Below are positions 1 through 12,600 of a stretch of DNA of 64,000 nucleotides, piece after piece. Every line of letters starts with the position of its first letter. Position 1 is the first letter of the stretch. Below the pieces are notes generated by a model. The model did not search any database and was not told the origin of the DNA. It worked only from the letters and a program-made list of their open reading frames with translations. The stretch comes from Mastigias papua. Its lineage: Eukaryota; Cnidaria; Scyphozoa; Rhizostomeae; Mastigiidae. A program made the translations under genes and the position numbers. The DNA is taken from assembly GCA_964019165.1 (NCBI GenBank), contig OZ025274.1, positions 4,812,868 to 4,876,867 on the forward strand, given 5' to 3'.

Positions 1-3000
1 AAGATGTATTTCCACAAAATTCATGTTTGAAGCCTCCCATGAAGATCTTGCTGCAGAGTACTTTAAGCACAAAGAGAAGTGAATATCTATTCAATTGCAG
101 TTTAATTTTGAGAGAAGCCTGTATCTTAGTAGAAATGTTTTTGTAGAGAATTCAAATATCACTTGAAATTCATACATTATTGGAAAGTGCACTTTCTAGA
201 TAGTTTTATCAAATCTTCATTTACAACTGATCATGCCTGTTTCCTTAGGACACTTTTTCAATGGTATCAAAGAAGCTTAGCAGGAATTTAAAACAATAAT
301 ATTGATGGGGAAAATGGAAACAATAATATTGATTGGGAATTATTTGGACAGGAAGCACAAATCTTTAGTTAGTAATTGTCATAAGACATCAGATGGAAAA
401 CGCAGCTTTATTATGAATTTGAGGATAATAGTCATGATGAGCCACATGATAGATAAATTAGAAAAAATAGCCATTTGTAGATCTTTCATTTCATTTCATC
501 GACACATTGTCTTGGATGTGTCGATGAAATGAAATGAAAGATCTACAAATGGCTATTTTTTCTAATTTATCTATCATTTGGCTCATCGTGACTATTATCC
601 TCTAATTGTCATAAGTTTTTTTGACAATACAGGCAATGATATTAAAGGCTTTAGAGATATCTTATGTATATTCAAGGATATTGGGGTTTTTTGTTGTACT
701 TAGCAATAGAATAATAGGACTTCTTGTAGTGATTTGAATAGATTATGAACAACATGATGGCATATTTTGGAGGTATTCCCTTCAATCTTGTGTTTTGGAC
801 ATGTGTATTATGTTAACTGTAGTTTGTAGAAAGTATGAATTTGTGATTTTATGTAAGTACTGGTTTGACATAACATTGTGTACAGTAATAGGAAGAACTC
901 TGTTCATCAGTCACATCATAATTGTACCTCAAAGGCAATTTTTGTATTGAGAAATAGAATTTATGATATGTTGATACTTTTTGACTAATGATCAATGTTT
1001 GTAGTTTTGAAGTGGCTTAAGACTGTTCTCACTGGCAGCAAATGATTGTTTTCTGTGGTATCATCCAAAAGCAATCCTAACTGCAAAGAACTCTCAGTGC
1101 ATATCTACAATTGCAGTTTATTATTTCATTACGTCTGTGAAGTCTACCAACAGCCTCATAATTAATGACATTAACTTGAATTACATGCTTTCTGGTTTCC
1201 AGTTGTAACAAAGTTAGAATTTGCTTGGTGGGAGGGGGGCTGAAATAGATGAGAGAGGGTCAGAATATTTATCAGAACAGTATGAGGCTGGAAGAGAGAG
1301 AATCAGTGGCTTGTTGTGCAATTATTGAACAGGCAAAACTTTTGTGTACAGTGAAACTGCTTTTGTTTCATGATGGTACTAATAGCAACATGATAGTTTT
1401 GTAGTATTTTGTCCAATGAAAATACCTTGTGTGTCAGCAGTAGTCTGAAATTGTAAATAGGTCAGGGTGATCCTATTCTACAGGATATTTTCATTGGGAA
1501 AAATGCCAGTAATAATAGCAATGCGTTGGAGAAAGAATATCCTCTAAGGAAAGGGTTCTAGCATGTACTTGGCGGCTGGAATATCACGTTTGGAACTAGA
1601 GGTTACTCCATATGTATATCCAAGCAGTCGCTATTCATTCTATTTCTATCACCCATCGCTTCATTCTCAGTTTTTGTCTTCGCATCAGATCGTCTTCCCC
1701 CGGCGTTTTGCCTCTTGAAGATTTTCACGTATGTTTTACTAGCCATTTTTCACCTCTTATTCACCCATTTCCACCTTACGTCTTCCTTCCGTCTAACCTT
1801 GACTCCTGATCACATGCCTCGCCTAACATTTTCCTCATGTCTAACCTCAATTCATGATCATATGCTTTTCGCACACTCTTCATGTGAAGTTTGGCTACCA
1901 TACTCTGCTGCGTAGCCGCCATTGGTTTAAGGTCCTCAAAATTATTTAGCAAGCCAATCCACACCCCCCCCCACCCCATTAACAAGCTACTGCTTCATTC
2001 CCTCATTGATAGAGCTCTTATTCATCGCTATGTCTAGATTAAGGAAGACATTTTATGTGTGAAGGGGCCCTGGAACAAAATATCACCGAGGACCCCGAAC
2101 CATCTCATTACGTCACTAATTGCACTGCTCTTCATATTATGATTGCTCTGCTTCAGGTCTTCATTTATACGTCTCAGTTACACTATATCCATAACCCTTT
2201 AGGGACCGTTCATTATTTATGCCTCAGGTTGGGGCTGAAGGGAAACGGGTAATTTTTGTTGTTTCCCAACCTTTTGCATTATAAAAATAGTTAATATAGA
2301 GCTATTTCTGAATAATTATCTGAATACATTTTCTTCACCCAGCCTTTGAGAGAACCAAATATATAAGACCCAACCATAATAAAATCATTTACCCAACCTA
2401 CTTCTTCAGCCCCAGCTTGAGACAAAAATAAGGAGCGGTCCCGTTAGCTTTGCAATTCTTTGTTTTATTTCAGCCCTTGTGAGATTTCCATGAAACACAT
2501 TTGTGATTTCTGCGATGCATCATCAAATCGGAAGATGAGGCTTTGACAACACTCAGGAAAGAAGCTAGAGGAGACAGTTTGATAAACATCCAAATGGGAT
2601 CAGAGTGCGTTCTCTTTCGGCCTCTGCATACTGGTGACTGAAATTACTTCCTATACTATTGGTAAGTTTGGATTTTTACACCATCTCAAAAGGAAAAAAA
2701 TTAAATAGGTTCTCTTAAGCTAATGCTGTAATTAGCTGTAGCAGAAAGTTTCAGCACGGTCAGAAACAACTGGCAAATTTGCCCAGTCCATTCCTCCTAC
2801 GACTTAGGAATCAGGCGACCGTGATCCAGAACTCTTCAAAAGTTTGTCAAGTCTCTTCGTCCGCTAGTAAAAGCACGTCTTCCAACAGTTAGACCAACAT
2901 TTCAGCCAATTATGTTAGAATTTTCGAAAGTAAATGCAGATGTTTAACTCATCTAGCATTTCATCCAAATGTCCACCAAAACCGAGACAAATATGAATTT

Positions 3001-3406
3001 CCTTTGTCATCGATGCTGGACGAGTGACAAATAAAATGCATATTACCGATATTACCATGAGGATTGCTCTCAGGAACAGAGAGGAATGGCACCACGAAAT
3101 AATTTGTTAAGGAAGATTTAGAGCTGCATATTCTCGAGGCTACTATATTGAACAATAATAATTGATTATCATTAGCATAAACAAACTGCACTTTACGAGC
3201 AGGCACTGACATTATCCATGCTTTTTGTCATACCTATGGGAAATAGCAATGTGTATATACCAATCAAATTAAGGAGAATCTAATTTAATGGATATATAAT
3301 GTAATCTGCACCGGTTTCTCTCTAGAACTATATTCAGAGTGCTTAGAGCTGCACATTTTGTGTAGATTTGTACGTTAATAAAGCCCTTGTCCACGATCCC
3401 TGAAAA
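1..3406. other. No gene recognised; hairpin and low-complexity DNA
   Basis: I see no exon set that can be supported on either strand. The only clear structure is the long inverted repeat at about 417-606, listed separately. Open frames here are short, carry no recognisable domain and lack convincing splice context. Confidence 0.5.
417..606. repeat. Long near-perfect inverted repeat (hairpin)
   Basis: Two arms of about 90 bp (417-507 and 516-606) are near-perfect reverse complements separated by an 8-base spacer (TGTCTTGG). I counted only a few mismatches. This may be a palindromic mobile-element remnant or a source of a long hairpin RNA. No target duplication was identified. Confidence 0.85.
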
Positions 3407-3981
3407 TTAATCCTCCAACCTGGGTTCTTCTTCTAGATACGCAGTGTCTCTCCCTACCAATCGTATAGTCCCGAATCTTCCTCCATCTTTCTTAGAATTT
3501 TTGTTCTCTGGAAGAACCTCAACGGGTCTGTCTTCCCATACTTGTAAATCTTCAGTGCAGTTAATGCGTAAACAATCTATGCAAGTCTTTCTTCCTTTCT
3601 TCTCTAAACTTTTGCAACGCACATTATTGTCTAAGAAACATACTTTGTTTTCACCATGGACGCTTCGTAGTACATTGTCAAATCCAGCTTGAAATGTTTC
3701 TTAAAATTCTTCAACTTTCCAACAACGCCAACAACTTAGATGAGGTAACTGTGAGTCGAAAGATAAAACGTTCAGGTGTGTATGTAGTTGAGTTACGAAG
3801 TGGGTTCGAGCTGAAATTCGAATTTGAGTAGGAAACGCAGTGTTTCAATCGCGTTCACTCGCAATGTTGAAGTACGTAGAAAGTGAATTATCTTAAAGAT
3901 GAGTTTTATAAAGATACTTTTGAAGTCTAGCTTCCCCATTTTTCTCAAGTGCTTCTCAGTCTCCGCCGAATTGAGCCTCAT
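3407..3981 (-). CDS. Two-exon gene, unknown function, 118 aa
   Basis: I do not recognise the family. Exon 1 is 3918-3981 (ATG at 3981, 64 nt) and ends at a GTATCT donor. Exon 2 is 3407-3699, after an acceptor ending TTTTAAG. The phases fit (1 nt + 2 nt), giving a 118-residue protein. This ATG is the first in frame after an upstream in-frame stop. The product starts MRLNSAETEKHLRKMGK and is basic. Its middle carries a cysteine cluster (C-x5-C, then CIDC-x5-C) that could bind metal, and its tail is acidic (YLEEEPRLED). No signal peptide or membrane segment is seen. The exon 2 acceptor has a weak pyrimidine tract. The two-frame agreement argues for a real gene, but homology was not recognised. 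Confidence 0.45.
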
Positions 3982-5678
3982 GTTTCTTATATACTTGGTT
4001 CTGACAAGGACATGTAGGTGTCTTCACCTTTTCTGAGCACACCAAGCTGATAAAACGTTAGATTGTTTAATCAGGAGTTAGAAGAGACTGGGGAAGAAAT
4101 AAGGACGTATGTATCTATCATGATTGAAAGTTAGAAAATATTGTTTGCTATGTTCAAAAATAGAACTCTTTGTAATACACTCTTGTTTACGATCTAGAGA
4201 TTCTTTAAACAGAGAAATGTCCCAAAAATAAGTTAATTAAGACTAAAATTGTACAAATCAACTTGCAATTTAATCTCAAAGATGTAGGTGATATAGATGA
4301 CTGTACTGGTAAAACGTCACTACTTTGATCATGCGACCAGGGGGTCATAGACAGGGAATTTTTTGGAAAAAATTAGCAAACTGCTTAATCTCAACTTTTG
4401 CTTCACAATCCAAGTAAATCGACCATGTAGATTTTGATGACGTCACCAAAAATCCAACTTGGATTTGAAATCTCCATGGTCGATTTCGTTAGAATGTAAA
4501 GTAAAATTTGAGGTCAAGCAATGTGCCATTTTTCTGTGAAAACAAAATACCATAGTGACCTATCAAAACAACAGCGCCTGTCAAACAGCTCATTTTACTC
4601 TGACGACGGGATACAAATGAATTGCATAACGGGTAAGGCCATGAATTAAAAAAGTGCTACAGTACATTCCCGGATATAAGAACCTACAAGAATAAGAGTA
4701 TACAGGCTGTTTTTCCGGAAGCTTGCACCTTGTAGAGAGGAACATGTTCAGCTTGACAAAACTATAGGTTATTATTGCAAATTAAGAAACTTGAGTTTTG
4801 ATGCTTAATTTCCAGATTCTCAAAGACGAGGCAAAATCATCAAAAACAGTTTCAGTTGTGTATGTTCAGCATTGTATACATTTTAGCAAATAGATAGTTT
4901 TGATATCACTTTACCAGTGAAAATTTTAGAAATCTGAAAAAACCATTGAAAGTTAATTTTCTATACTCCAAATAATTTTCTATACTCCAAATACAATTAA
5001 AGCGCCTTTTGAAAAAGAACCAAATCCAGCCTGACCCTCAAAAAGGAAGGTTCCTATCATCAGGAGTATACTGTATCTATTGAAGAAGTTCTGCCTGCTA
5101 AGACTAAACGAAAAGAAATCCTATTTGAGCAATGTTCTAAGAGCAAACTTCCAGAGCACGCAGCCTAATGGAATGTCGAATATTTGCTATAACTATGCTT
5201 GGTCAGCAAGGGACTTTGTATTGCTAGCGTACTTAATGAATGAAATGAATTGTCTTGTCTATGTCTGTTATTTGTCAAAACCATCCATCAAAATCACTCA
5301 TAGTTGCTGAGCCAGAAAAAAGTGTTTCTCTTTAGAGCTATGAGAGGGTTAACATATCTGAATGCACCCTAAAGCTCAATAACGTTATGTGAAATGGAAA
5401 GCGATCCACCATTCCTTTGAGAGTTGTCACAGTTCTACTATTCTTTTCAGAGACACGAGAAGTTCTGACGAATAACCATTGACTGGCAATGCGCGAAGAC
5501 ACAAACAGATTTGAATTGAGCTGCGTGAGTTCAGTTGAGCTGCTATGACAAAAATCTTCCAACCAAATCAATCATAGGTCCCGATAAAACCAATAAGAAT
5601 TCGGTAAAAATCTTGGCGATCATGTGATCGAGTACAGCCATACACTCAAAACGTGTCGGCGTCTCGATTCAAAACTCA
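3982..5678. other. Intergenic; contains a MITE
   Basis: This is the gap between the small unknown gene and the 3' end of the MXD-like gene. Apart from the inverted-repeat element at 4660-5073, nothing coding is convincing. Short ORFs on both strands have no domain and no splice partner. Confidence 0.5.
4660..5073. mobile_element. MITE with imperfect TIRs and TA target site (Tc1/mariner-pogo type)
   Basis: The left end reads CAGTACATTCCCGGATATAA and the right end closes with ...AGGAGTATACTG. The ends are imperfect inverted repeats over about 30 bp, both including an ATA-GAACCT segment. A TA dinucleotide lies immediately outside each end, as expected for Tc1/mariner/pogo insertions. There is no transposase, so the element is non-autonomous. 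It is about 414 bp. Confidence 0.55.
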
Positions 5679-6984
5679 TCAATCCTCAATTTCAATCTGT
5701 AAGTCTTCCGAATCCTGTAGGAAATAATCATCTGAGTCTTGAGCAAAATCCGTATTTACCCCAATATCTGACCGACCGATTTCCTTTGTATCACCACTCG
5801 GTTTTGTCGACTCGTTCACACAATCGGTAATATTAATTCCACTGCTTCCAGTTCTACCATCCCGGCGATCTAATTCACGTGCTCTCGATGGGTTCTGAAG
5901 CATTTTAAGTTTTGTTATTAATACCATGTTAGATTCATGTAGCTTTTCTTTTTCTCTGCGATAAGTATTATCTTCATCTAGTAATTTCTAAAAAATAACA
6001 ATAATTACAATAAATAATAACGATAGCAATGATTTTCTAATTTGTTTAGTAAGTAACTTACTTTTATCACTCAAGGACCTCTAGGGATATCAGTTCACTG
6101 CCGTAAGATAATATTGTATCTAAATGTGTAAAACCTAGCCACAAATTATCATCAAAGAACCTGCCATAACCAAGATATGGTACTGACACACGACACTACA
6201 ATAACATGGACAATGCACATTGCAATGAGGACACAATACAGTAATAACCAGGACATAAGAGCCTTGATTTAACAAGGACCGACAGCCTGAAGTTCATATT
6301 TTGATTTCAGTTAATTAGAACCTTTTCAGCCTGATATTTTTTAACAAGGTTCCTATAAATGGTTTCATTCTATATCCACTGAGAAACACATTAAGCCGCT
6401 ATGCCAATCAACCCCTTCCATGTATCGTCTAAAGAAACAACATAAATCTATCTGACTGTCTGTCTATCAATATTGCACAAAACCAAGTTACTGGCATTAC
6501 ATATACTGTTTGTTAGTATGCTAGTAACTAAAGAAAAAAGAAAGATTTTCTTATGATTTAACTTTTAAGTTAAGTTACAGTTTTAAGGTGACAGCAAAGT
6601 TGATAGAATAACATGAATATGCAGGAGTGGCATGAAAAAGCCAAGCTAGGAGGGTAGGTGTCGATATCTGGGAAATGGCAGAATATGTAAGATAAGGTAA
6701 ACTTGCACATCCAGGAGAGGTGCGATCAGGAATTACTCAAATAGCTGTGATAAGAAGGATTTGGAAGGATAATATTAATGTTAAGAGCCTGCACCCTGAC
6801 TACTGGAACTACCTCATTGTATAGACGGGCATGCACGGGCATACACGGGCTAGTGCCAACATTTTAGGTTCATATGTCTGGGTTTTGTTACTGCATATCA
6901 CTTTCTGCGTTAACTAAGGTTGGAATTCTCCAGAAATGATTGCAGTGGAGTTCTCCATTTGCCGTATTCTTTGTTTGTATATAA

Positions 6985-7073
<89 letters not shown>

Positions 7074-7087
7074 AACAAAAAATACGG

Positions 7088-7147
<60 letters not shown>

Positions 7148-9524
7148 GAATGAGATAATATACTACGAGGTTATTTATAAAATAGGAGAACCAGAGAGCC
7201 AGACAACTAAAACCAACTATAAATTGCAAATATATAGTCATCGAGTTAAAAATTGATTCAAAGGAAACAAAAATATTTGTCTTGTTAATATACGGGGGAA
7301 CAATTGAGTGAGATAAGCCAAATTTGAGTGCTTCGCTTTCATCTTGTGATAATGTGTAGGAGGGAATGTTTACTCAATGACTAACCATTTACACGACAAG
7401 AATGATGAGAATAAGTTAAAATCAGACCTTTCTCACTTAGCCCATTTATATGCTAATTCATTTAAGCTGTCACCTTAAGATTTCAAGACACATAAAATTC
7501 TTAAGAATCTTCATAAAAACAATAACATCGTTATTCTTAAACCTGATAAAGGTAATGGGGTACTTGTTTTAAATAGGGCAGATGATCTAGAAGGTATTCT
7601 TAACATAATAAATGATAAGCATAAATTTAAAGACCTTGATAGCGATCCCACCATTATTAGAGAAGGTAAGTTGCAACGTTTCCTTCGAGAACTTAAAAAG
7701 AATGGAAAAATTGATAAAGATGTATATAGCACTATTTACCCATCAGGCTCTCAGCCGGCGCGCATTTATGGATTACCTAAAATGCATAAGATTCAGTCTT
7801 CTAATGGAGTGCCACCTCTTAGACCTACTGTTTCTTCTGTCAATACATTCAACTATCAGTTAGCTAAATATCTATGTAATCTTCTACAGCCTCATTTGCC
7901 AAGTACATATTCTATTTCTGATACCTTTTCTTTCGTCGAAGAACTTAAAACGGTTAATTTTTCCAACAAATTTATGGTCTCATTTGACGTGGTAAGTTTG
8001 TGTACTAACATTCCACTTAGAGAGTTTATTGATCTTGCTGTCTCCTATATTGCAGAAGGAAATCCTAATCTCAAACTTTCCAAAGCTGATCTTGTTAAAC
8101 TTTTCTCGTTTGCTACGTCACAAACTAACTTCCTCTTTAATGGTAAACTGTATGATCAGGTAGATGGTGTTGCTATGGGCTCTCCTCTTGCACCTGTCCT
8201 GGCTAATCTCTTTCTAGGACATCATGAAAATATATGGCTTAACAAATATCAAGGTCCTTCTCTTCAATTCTATCGACGATATGTTCATGACACCTTTTGC
8301 CTTTTCAATAATGAATAAGATGCCTTAGTATTCTTTGATTTTCTTACCTCTCAACATCCCAATCTAAAGTTCACCATGGAGAAAGAAAGTAATAAGATGT
8401 TGGCTTTTCTTGATGTTTGTATCAGTAATAAGGATCCTTGTAATCTTTTAACGTCAGTCTATCGTAAAAACACTTTTACTGGACTTCTTACTAATTTCTA
8501 CAGCTTTACCTCTTATTCTTATAAAATTGGTCATATCCGCACCTTAGTTGACAGAGCTTACAAAATTAATAACACTCTTGCTAAATTTAATGATGATGTT
8601 AAAAAACTCTTCGATATATTCAAAAAGAATCAATACCCTGAAGGCTTAATAAGTAGAGTAGTCCATTTTTATCTTGATAATGTTCATAGTTCTAATAATT
8701 CTAAATTAGCTACTGATACTTCTACCATTTATTTTAAATTGCCATTCCTTAAGCTTTCTAATTTTACCCAGTGTAAGGTACGTATGCTTGCTAAAAAGTA
8801 TTGCAATAATCTTAATATTAAATTAGCTTTTTCTCCTTTTAAAATTAAAAACTTGCTTGCAGTTAAGGATCGTGTGAACAAATCGCTTCGCTCGTGTGTA
8901 GTATATAAATTTACTTGTACGGGATGTAATTCCGTTTTTATTGGCGAAACATCTCGTCATTTATCTACACGAGTGCGTGAGCATTTGTTCACCGATAAGA
9001 ATTCGCATATTTTTAAGCATTTAAAGACTTCAACTCCGTGTAAAAATCTTTGCAGTGAAAATTGCTTCAAGGTACTAGATTCAGCAAGCAATTATCATAA
9101 CTTAAAAATTAAGGAAGCACTCAACATCGTGTGGGAGAGGCCTAACTTAAATAAACAACTGCAATATTATAATATTTCATTGAGCTTTTAGCTTTCGTTG
9201 TTTAACCGCCACATTCTTTTTTCGTTTCTTTCATTCCTCTGTTCGATTAATATATTCGATTGATAGTGTACAGTTCTTATTTGCTGTAACGTTATCTTAG
9301 TCATTTTAACTGATGATGGTTTGAGTACCAAGCCGAAACATGTCTTGGAAATTTAAAAACATAGTCGATTTTCTTCGTGTATTATCTGATATATATATAT
9401 ATACAATTAATTATATATTATTAATTATATAATTAATTATATATATTATATATTATTATTATTATTATTATTTTTATTATATTTTATTATTTTTATTATT
9501 TATTTATATATTATATAATTTTGG

Positions 9525-9621
<97 letters not shown>

Positions 9622-12600
9622 TAAATTATCATATCAGTTAAAATTTGTAGTTGTATGTATATTAAAATATTCAATTAAGTTCATGCTATTATTAATAATA
9701 TTACTACCTTTCTTACTATAATTATAATCAATATTGTGCATCTTTTGATATGATGCTACATTGAAAATCAAAGCAAAAATTGAATAATGCTGCAATTTTC
9801 CAGCGTATGCTTTTATAGCGTAAATAATCTAAAAGGAAGCTAGGGTGTCAGAGCTGTAAAAGAACAGTTAGGTATGACGAAACTATGGTACGGAGGGTTT
9901 TACCCTCCACATTTTCTCGATGCAACTTTTTCTCTCTATCTTGATTTTCATTGTTGGGTTTTTGTTCAACAGTGCATGAACACTACACTACTTGCTCAAC
10001 TTTTTGCCTGAGAGATGCCTATTTAGGCGGTCTTGCGGGTAAATTTAAACAATTTTCAATAACCGAAGTTATCAGTCCTCCAGGTATGAACTTGTGGCGC
10101 CATACCCCACAATAAACTTGATTCAAATCTGCAGGACAATCATTCCTCGAGCATTTTCTTGCATTCTTCGAACTTCCAACTATCGGATAATTGGCAAAAA
10201 AGGAATATGTTGTATAATCCACAACATACTAGATGTGGTGAAACTATTGTATTTGAATTGCTGTACGACGAACTAATCCAGCATCAATTTCACATTCACA
10301 TTAATACCCCTAATCTCATACCTCTTTAGCATATCTTTGCTTACATATGGTCATTCAATTTCAGTCAACCTTCAATTTTACCTTAAGCACACGTAGCTAC
10401 TAGTAGACTAGCCCCCGCTGCAGCTTTCACTGCATCAGCAGGCGTGTCGACTTTTTCACTTTTGGGGCAGTTTCCTTGCACCTTCCACACATGCCTTTTC
10501 ATATCTTCATTTAGAACTTGATGATCATCTGTATGCGAGGGTAAACTGCAGTTTTGAGCGGTATAACTGAGGCCATTTGGATTTGGCAAATATTACACAA
10601 CAATGTAACTAGAAATGATCCCTGTGGACATCCCCCTAAAATGTTTCATATGTACCTTTGGATGATGAAGATCAAATTCCTTTTTCAAAGAATGATTTCA
10701 TCACATCTATTGGGTCCTTAGAAACACCAGACTCTCCAGTTTTGTAATACTACTGATGGATAAGAGTTCAACAAAAGTCTAATAAGGGTCAACTGCCTCT
10801 TTCCTCTTCTCCATCAAACTCTCTCCATATACTGTGTCTATACTTTGCTTTCTTCCATAATTGAGATAACTGCTACCAATCAATTGCCAACTATGTTCAC
10901 AACCTAATATATGCTCTGCATGAAGAACAAACCACAGTATGGTCTGGAGCTCCTGAACTATTTACTCCCTTGTTTCCTTGTTTCATGTATTGATATTGTT
11001 GTGTAATATGCAAATTCATTCTTAACAAAGTAAGCCAGCCAAGAACAAATTACCCTACAGTGAGATTTGTATTTATAGATTTTGATATTTTACTCATAAA
11101 ATGAAGTTAATTAGCAAGCTCAGCATTGCTGGGGGGATTCAGCCCACAAGCAGTGCTTGCTTGCTAATGTAAGTGAATTGATTTTTGACTTGCCAATAGT
11201 TTTTCCAGTCATTATCAAGAAATTCTGTCATTTGTAGTCCCAACTTTTCATATGTAGCCCCCATTTTTTATTTGGTGGCACTGTGCCTGATTAGACACAG
11301 GTGTGAATAGTTATAAAAACACAAACTGAAACCTGCTATGTAATAGAATAAAAGGGAATTGAGACACAGGTTTTCACTAGTTGCAGGCTTTCAATGAATA
11401 AATTAGAGGCATGCTGCCAAACATGTGCATTGGATCATTTGCGTGTACTAAACATTCAATTGTAAGAGCTTTCCTTAGTACATGGATGTATATTTTTCAT
11501 AAAGCTGGGGTGGGTGACAAATCGAGTATGTGAACTGAGCTGGGAGTGTGCCCATGAGCTCGTGTGCAATTATGTGCATCTCGTTGAAAGGCCTGTATTT
11601 GAATTAGCTGTTAAAGCAAACAACATAATGACAGTTGAGTAACAATAGCCCACTAATCAAGGCTTTTGGCAAGGGCATTCTACCAAAATAGCAGATTGCC
11701 ATGAGAGGGGCGACCAAATCACAAGAACTTGAGGTGAAGCTCTAAGAAAAACTTTTAACAACCTTGCCTTAAAAATTTAATTGTCATTTAATGTTATTGT
11801 AGGTAGACATCCCCTTGCCTTATTGGTCTCTGCAACTGATAGTGGTCCCCTTGGACCAATGATAATTTTTCAGGTTCTAATATATCCTCCACCCAAGGTT
11901 ATTAAGATATTTCATAAAGAATCCATCAAACTAAACACAACCCATAGCATTCACATTCACTTTCTCCCACTCAACACCATGAAAAGTCACTGGAGTTCTG
12001 GATGCAAGGACTATGTGAGTACCAGTAAAGGAACTACAAATCTTCCACATAAATCTCAATGGGTAAGGAATCATCAATTGTATTGTGAGCCAACAATAAT
12101 TTCTTTAATTGACACCCAAAAAGTAATTATTCTTTTCGCTGAGTTCTTGACAAACATTAACTATCAAGTTATCTCTGCTTGTTTCATTCTTTCAACTATT
12201 ACTAACTCATTCTCTAAAATGAAGATGCAATAAAGTACAAACCTTTATTTCATTTGTGGCTGCTTTTAATATACAGACATTTGATACTTTCTTTTGTCCA
12301 GTTAACTTTGGCAACATCTTTTGTAGGGAGTTGAAATTTTGTCTCATTTGTGCCCTCCTACAAAGTATTGGTGCAGAGATGTTATATAGAGAACATCCTG
12401 TGCTAGAATTAATCACTTATACATAGAGTAGACCCCTTGATAACTCCACCAAGTAGCTAGTTAAATTATTTTGGGCAAAGACACAAACAGCAGATATTTT
12501 AACTTTGACTTGCTACAAAATTCTTTCCTGTTCAAAATTCAAAATTCAATAGTCTCTACTGGTTGGGGCTAGGCCATTAGTCTTCCCTGTCATGAAGTAG

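Noticed and set aside
6062..6080. A 19-nt candidate microexon of the MXD-like gene with a GTAAGT donor
   Set aside because: Including it shifts the frame and the last exon would stop within a few codons. Direct joining of 12243 to 5987 keeps the zipper in frame.
11781..12233. 150-codon plus-strand open frame
   Set aside because: It lies in an intron of the MXD-like gene, has no domain, and reads like chance AT-rich translation.
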